Shown: in pieces, positions 54,341 through 57,188 of the stretch
Position numbering within the stretch: position 1 is the first letter of the stretch
How the letters are laid out: every line of letters begins with the position of its first letter
From: a virus
DNA length: 57,188 nucleotides
Reading direction: 5' to 3' (one strand)
Virus record (IMG/VR): IMGVR_UViG_3300032236_000645
Span: 1-57,188 of that record
Notes under the pieces: model-generated
Seen by the model: the letters and a program-made list of their open reading frames with translations, nothing else
What the model was told of the DNA's origin: nothing
Database searches by the model: none
Translations under genes and position numbers: made by a program

Positions 54341-54544
54341 ATGGAAAACATTGAGTTGAGGTGGGTTGAGAGACCATTTATTATACCGAACGGCCAATTT
54401 GGTGCCGGTATGACTGATACAATCAAAGTATTACAATACCGTAAGTATTATGATAGTAGTGCCTATGCGGGTCTTTATGATGTGCATTTCCCTAATAGCT
54501 TACAATGGTCGGAATGGACTGATGTACCTACAACAATAGAATAA
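54341..54544 (+). CDS. small hypothetical protein
   Basis: 67 aa starting directly after the upstream stop. Pattern ENIELRWVERPFIIPNGQFG then VLQYRKYYDSSAYAG and WSEWTDVPT suggests a small beta-rich, Trp-containing domain. No family recognised. Confidence 0.62.
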   Translation: MENIELRWVERPFIIPNGQFGAGMTDTIKVLQYRKYYDSSAYAGLYDVHFPNSLQWSEWTDVPTTIE

Positions 54545-54556
54545 TAAGGATAATAT

Positions 54557-54793
54557 ATGACTGAACCATTAGTATTCATTGGGAAACCTAATGTAAACAA
54601 TATGTTGCATGCAAAAGAGTTTGATACTCCCAAGAAAGCCGTTGACTATATCAACAGCCTATTGCCTGATGACTACCCCACAATACCATTGGAAGATGCC
54701 TTCTTGATTGGTAAAGTGTATGAAAAGTCTGGCAATACAGATTGGTTAGCAAAAAAGAAACCCGTTGGTAGACCTAAGAAAGTGAGAAAATAA
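54557..54793 (+). CDS. small hypothetical protein
   Basis: 78 aa behind AAGGATAATAT. Starts TEPLVFIGKPNVNNMLHAKE; the basic tail AKKKPVGRPKKVRK has an AT-hook-like core (VGRPKK) that may contact DNA. One-base overlap with the next gene. Confidence 0.66.
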   Translation: MTEPLVFIGKPNVNNMLHAKEFDTPKKAVDYINSLLPDDYPTIPLEDAFLIGKVYEKSGNTDWLAKKKPVGRPKKVRK

Positions 54794-54942
54794 TGTTTAA
54801 TAATGTATATTTTAGAGTGTTTGTTGGTATTGTTAGTATTGGCCTATTGGCTAGTTCTTTCTATTGGGGTGTATACAAACATGACTATGCTCAAGCGTGT
54901 TATGATATCCTATTGGTCATGTTGATGGACAAAGGTGACTGA
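54793..54942 (+). CDS. very small membrane protein
   Basis: 49 aa from ATG 54793. One TM helix (about 8-25) with FRVFVGIVSIGLLASSFYW, then a short polar and hydrophobic tail. Coupled by TGATG to the next gene. Confidence 0.64.
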   Translation: MFNNVYFRVFVGIVSIGLLASSFYWGVYKHDYAQACYDILLVMLMDKGD

Positions 54943-55334
54943 TGCCTTGGTATGCAGTATTAAAAATGTTACCCGCTGGTTACGATAATAGAGTCCAGCA
55001 GGTTTGGTATCTTGATAAGACATACAGAGTGTCCTCACATAATCAAGAGACCACGGCAGTCCACACACCTCACCTTGAAACTAAAGTGTGGTACTTAAAC
55101 AAAAACATGGCAAGGCGCCTGTTTGATAAGCCTTACTATGTGTTTGAGCAAGATGATGTTGCCCAAGAGGATGAATTCGTGATGCAACCGTACCATAAAC
55201 AGGCCATTGCTGCTTATAAGCAATACAAGCAGGAAGAATTGGATCAAAGGTTGAAATATAACCAAGAAATTGGCGACATCAAACGAGAAGTTGAGAAACT
55301 TCGTAGCGGTGGTTGGTCATACGATAATATCTAA
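54942..55334 (+). CDS. hypothetical protein
   Basis: 130 aa. Starts PWYAVLKMLPAGYDNRVQQV, beta-rich with several Trp/Tyr, then a C-terminal coiled-coil (YKQYKQEELDQRLKYN). TGATG coupling to the upstream membrane protein. It precedes the 200-bp non-coding RNA region. Confidence 0.65.
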   Translation: MPWYAVLKMLPAGYDNRVQQVWYLDKTYRVSSHNQETTAVHTPHLETKVWYLNKNMARRLFDKPYYVFEQDDVAQEDEFVMQPYHKQAIAAYKQYKQEELDQRLKYNQEIGDIKREVEKLRSGGWSYDNI

Positions 55335-55341
55335 ATGGCTC

Positions 55342-55369
55342 TTGACAAGAGTGCCAATTAGTGTATAAT
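55342..55369 (+). promoter_or_regulatory. early promoter driving a non-coding unit
   Basis: TTGACA (55342-55347), 16-bp spacer, TATAAT (55364-55369): best -35 of the family. The downstream 120 bp hold hairpins and no ORF. Confidence 0.9.
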
Positions 55370-55489
55370 CCACTATGCTTCCCAATGATATGAATACCTA
55401 GGGGCTCCAAAGCCCCAATACCCCTATTGGTTTAGATATATCACCAAAACTAAACTCATGGTTTAGTTCCAATCACAATAATAAACTGC
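55370..55489 (+). ncRNA. candidate structured small RNA
   Basis: Three hairpin pairs fit in a row: GGGGCT-CCAA-AGCCCC (55401-55416), CCAATA-CCCC-TATTGG (55415-55430, alternative to the first at two bases), and AACTAAAC-TCATG-GTTTAGTT (55448-55468). All are perfect. No gene can be placed here, and the next promoter begins at 55490. Confidence 0.6.
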
Positions 55490-55517
55490 TTGACTTTTGC
55501 CATTATTCGTGTATAAT
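55490..55517 (+). promoter_or_regulatory. repeated early promoter (rightward)
   Basis: TTGACT (55490-55495), 16-bp spacer, TATAAT (55512-55517), 27 bp before the ATG at 55544. Confidence 0.92.
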
Positions 55518-55543
55518 GGTTACATAATTTGAAAGGACATAGT

Positions 55544-55996
55544 ATGGCGGATCCAGTAACACCAAGCACATTAGATAAGATGATTACATTGGCTGTCAAG
55601 GCTCACAGAGGACAAGTGGACAAAGGCGGGATGCCATATATTCTACACCCATTGGCCGTGATGGGCATGATTAGTTCTACTGATGACATTGAATTGCTTT
55701 GTATTGCAGTAGGCCATGACCTATTAGAGGACACAGAAGTTACCGAGAAAACTCTCGGTGAATGGGGTTTCACTGACCGTGTGATTGATGGTATTATAGC
55801 ACTGACAAAGATGGATGGTGAACCTTACGAGTTATACAAATACAGAGTGAAGGCAAACCCCGATGCTGTTAGAGTTAAGATATGTGACCTATCACACAAC
55901 ATGGACTTATCACGATTAGGTCGTAAGCCTACTGATGCTGAAGTTGAACGATATGAGCGATATGCAAAATTTAAGTTGGAGTTGTTAGAATTATGA
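55544..55996 (+). CDS. SpoT/MESH1-like HD hydrolase
   Basis: 150 aa from ATG 55544 with AAAGGA upstream; a TTG 15 nt earlier is less likely. HD-domain motifs: H21 in AHRGQVDKGGMPYILHP (H35), H58-D59 with E62-D63 in GHDLLEDT, and KICDLSHNMDLSRL near 111, matching the order in SpoT-type (p)ppGpp 3'-hydrolases. It would lower alarmone levels in the infected cell. A broad nucleotide-hydrolase role is an alternative. It overlaps the PTP-like gene by 4 bp. Confidence 0.85.
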   Translation: MADPVTPSTLDKMITLAVKAHRGQVDKGGMPYILHPLAVMGMISSTDDIELLCIAVGHDLLEDTEVTEKTLGEWGFTDRVIDGIIALTKMDGEPYELYKYRVKANPDAVRVKICDLSHNMDLSRLGRKPTDAEVERYERYAKFKLELLEL

Positions 55997-56415
55997 TAAA
56001 AAGAAACCAATTAGGAGTGTTGTTTAATTCATTCCAAGGGAAATACAAGAAAGTATTATGTGTATGCTCGGCTGGGTGCCTACGAAGTCCAACAGCGGCA
56101 CATATACTATCGAGTCCACCTTGGAACTTTAACACTAGGGCAGTTGGATTGTCTAAAGAGTATGCTATTGTGCCTATTACAGATGCCTTAATTGCATGGG
56201 CTGATATTATTATTGTAATGGATAGTGATATGGTTAAACAGGTCAATGATATGCAAGTTGCATTGGCAAGTAACTACGACAGTACCTTTGAGATGGATTA
56301 TAAGCAAGTATTTAACCTTGAGATTGAGGATGATTATGACTATAGGCATCCAGACTTGGTTAAGATTATGACTGCTAAATTTACAGAGATGTTTGGAGAT
56401 GGAAATGAAGCGTAG
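55993..56415 (+). CDS. low-molecular-weight protein tyrosine phosphatase-like protein
   Basis: 140 aa. The P-loop C25-SAGCL-R31-S (C-x5-R-S) and a later acidic DDYDYRHPDL region near 114-123 fit LMW-PTP. Position of the catalytic Cys after a strand VLCVC is right. It is ATGA-coupled to the HD hydrolase, so the two may act together on host signalling. Substrate unknown. Confidence 0.8.
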   Translation: MIKRNQLGVLFNSFQGKYKKVLCVCSAGCLRSPTAAHILSSPPWNFNTRAVGLSKEYAIVPITDALIAWADIIIVMDSDMVKQVNDMQVALASNYDSTFEMDYKQVFNLEIEDDYDYRHPDLVKIMTAKFTEMFGDGNEA

Positions 56416-56578
56416 CGAGTTGTTACAGGTGTTGGAGTTTTATGCTAACCAGAAAAATTGGCAATCACCTTCAACCGGTTTTGCGGCACAATATGATCCA
56501 GAGCCATCACCTATTGATAAAGACAAGGGATTGATGGCACGTTTGGCTATTAAAAGTTTGGAAGACGGTGAAGTATGA
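56405..56578 (+). CDS. small hypothetical phage protein
   Basis: 57 aa from ATG 56405 (GGAG upstream; two further in-frame upstream starts are possible). Starts KRSELLQVLEFYANQKNWQS and contains a Pro/Asp-rich middle. It overlaps both neighbours (11 bp and 4 bp). Similar small proteins occur in many phages. Confidence 0.66.
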   Translation: MKRSELLQVLEFYANQKNWQSPSTGFAAQYDPEPSPIDKDKGLMARLAIKSLEDGEV

Positions 56579-56808
56579 GCATTATCATTCACAATATATC
56601 AGGCGATGACTTTGATGTCACTGGTCTAAACAAGTACCAAGTCCGTATCAATCAAAAGGTTATTGCTGAGTTTGAGCATACACGCTCAGATGGTTTGGCA
56701 GAGTGCCTACGAAAGGCCGCTATTGCTGTTGAACAACCAGACCGACTTGAGAATACAAACGATAAGGAATTGTTAGAATTTATCATAAAAACAGCTCATG
56801 CTTTTTGA
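56575..56808 (+). CDS. small hypothetical protein
   Basis: 77 aa, ATGA-coupled to the upstream gene. Starts SIIIHNISGDDFDVTGLNKY, then ECLRKAAIAVEQPDRLEN and an acidic/helical end. Alpha/beta, one Cys. No family recognised. Confidence 0.65.
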   Translation: MSIIIHNISGDDFDVTGLNKYQVRINQKVIAEFEHTRSDGLAECLRKAAIAVEQPDRLENTNDKELLEFIIKTAHAF

Positions 56809-56817
56809 AAATAATGC

Positions 56818-56845
56818 TTGACTTTTGCCACTATTAGTGTATAAT
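56818..56845 (+). promoter_or_regulatory. repeated early promoter (rightward)
   Basis: TTGACT (56818-56823), 16-bp spacer, TATAAT (56840-56845), 27 bp before the ATG at 56872. Confidence 0.92.
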
Positions 56846-56871
56846 GGTCACATAGTTGATTAGGAGATAGT

Positions 56872-56994
56872 ATGAAACAAACAAAATTTCAAGTAGGCAA
56901 TATGGTATGTAATGGTTTCAATGAGGCAGTATCATATGCCAATTTTATGTATCAAATTAGTGGTATCATTCTAGGCATCGTGGAGATTAAATAA
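56872..56994 (+). CDS. very small protein
   Basis: 40 aa from ATG 56872 behind AGGAG. KQTKFQVGNMVCNGFNEAVS then a hydrophobic end (YQISGIILGIVEIK). Shares one base with the next start (TAATG). No family recognised. Confidence 0.6.
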   Translation: MKQTKFQVGNMVCNGFNEAVSYANFMYQISGIILGIVEIK

Positions 56995-57164
56995 TGTTTG
57001 TATTACGCAAAGTTGGTGAGTATTACCGTGTATACTATGGCCAAGTTCGTATGAATGGTGCCGTTGTTAAGATGGATGAAGTTGAGGACTTCGAAGGCAC
57101 ATTGGCGGAATGTGAGAAATACATTGAAGAGCAATGTGCCGGTGATAATGTGGATCCAGCATAA
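56994..57164 (+). CDS. small hypothetical protein
   Basis: 56 aa from ATG 56994 (TAATG). FVLRKVGEYYRVYYGQVRMN then acidic helix ECEKYIEEQCAGD. Two Cys. One-base overlap with the next gene. Confidence 0.62.
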   Translation: MFVLRKVGEYYRVYYGQVRMNGAVVKMDEVEDFEGTLAECEKYIEEQCAGDNVDPA

Positions 57165-57188
57165 TGGATCAATTATCTTATTTGGTTG
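57164..57188 (+). CDS. partial gene, start only
   Basis: ATG at 57164 overlapping the previous stop (TAATG); the frame reads MDQLSYLV and continues past the window end. Too short to identify. Confidence 0.45.

Overview
The window is a piece of a lytic, tailed T4-like phage (myovirus) genome of low GC content. The evidence is a T4-type replication set: family B DNA polymerase gp43, UvsX recombinase, gp41 helicase, gp61 primase and RNase H. It also has a phage nucleotide-synthesis set (ThyX, MazG-like, NrdA, NrdB), a lysis cassette, and T4-style late promoter elements of the TATAAATA type. The protein set recalls the T4-like phages of cyanobacteria, SAR11 and small aquatic proteobacteria. No photosynthesis gene is present, and I cannot name the host from sequence alone. 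No integrase or att site was seen.

Layout. (1) 147-225: a tRNA with anticodon CAT. (2) 228-5951, minus strand: a seven-gene, tightly coupled, late-promoter operon. In transcription order it encodes two paralogous one-TM proteins, a CsgF-like protein, a CsgG-like outer-membrane lipoprotein, a curlin-like repeat protein, a FecR-domain protein and a CHASE2-class III adenylate cyclase. (3) 6044-14295, plus: replication and recombination genes behind a near-consensus sigma70 promoter. (4) 14317-19717: a possible PD-(D/E)XK nuclease, then a surface-glycan module of four glycosyltransferase-like proteins and an NAD-dependent sugar epimerase. (5) 19754-28307: late genes, many starting with an N-terminal motif like the T4 internal-protein capsid-targeting sequence. 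They include a ligase-like nucleotidyltransferase, a HAD phosphatase and an adenylyltransferase/P-loop kinase fusion. An Ig-like virion protein and a strong terminator lie in the same block. (6) 28318-31004: lysis genes (GH19 endolysin, spanin-like pair, lipoprotein, holin). (7) 31025-42954: primase, ThyX, MazG, NrdA/B, GIY-YIG-like nuclease, RNase H, a metallopeptidase/VWA protein and small conserved genes.

(8) 43061-57188: an early accessory region of small genes, organised divergently around a roughly 1.07 kb gene-free hub at 45694-46765. Genes left of the hub run leftward and genes right of it run rightward. At least 16 near-identical host-type promoters (GCTTGACTTT, 16-bp spacer, TATAATGG) each serve one small cassette, and a few further promoters are variants or drive no ORF. 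The hub holds three tandem promoters that drive short structured non-coding units, a 28-bp tandem repeat, and a perfect 15-bp inverted repeat 95 bp apart. Right-arm genes include a Gp88-like protein, a GIY-YIG homing endonuclease with a perfect late promoter, a DUF1281-like protein, an SH3-like protein, a methyltransferase, a SpoT-like HD hydrolase and a LMW-PTP-like phosphatase.

The two most interesting systems are the late curli-like secretion operon coupled to a cyclic-nucleotide cyclase, and the set of enzymes carrying capsid-targeting-like N-termini. The second set suggests cargo (nucleic-acid repair and possibly NAD chemistry) packaged in the head and delivered at infection. Both functional readings are inferences. 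The gene content and motifs are directly visible.
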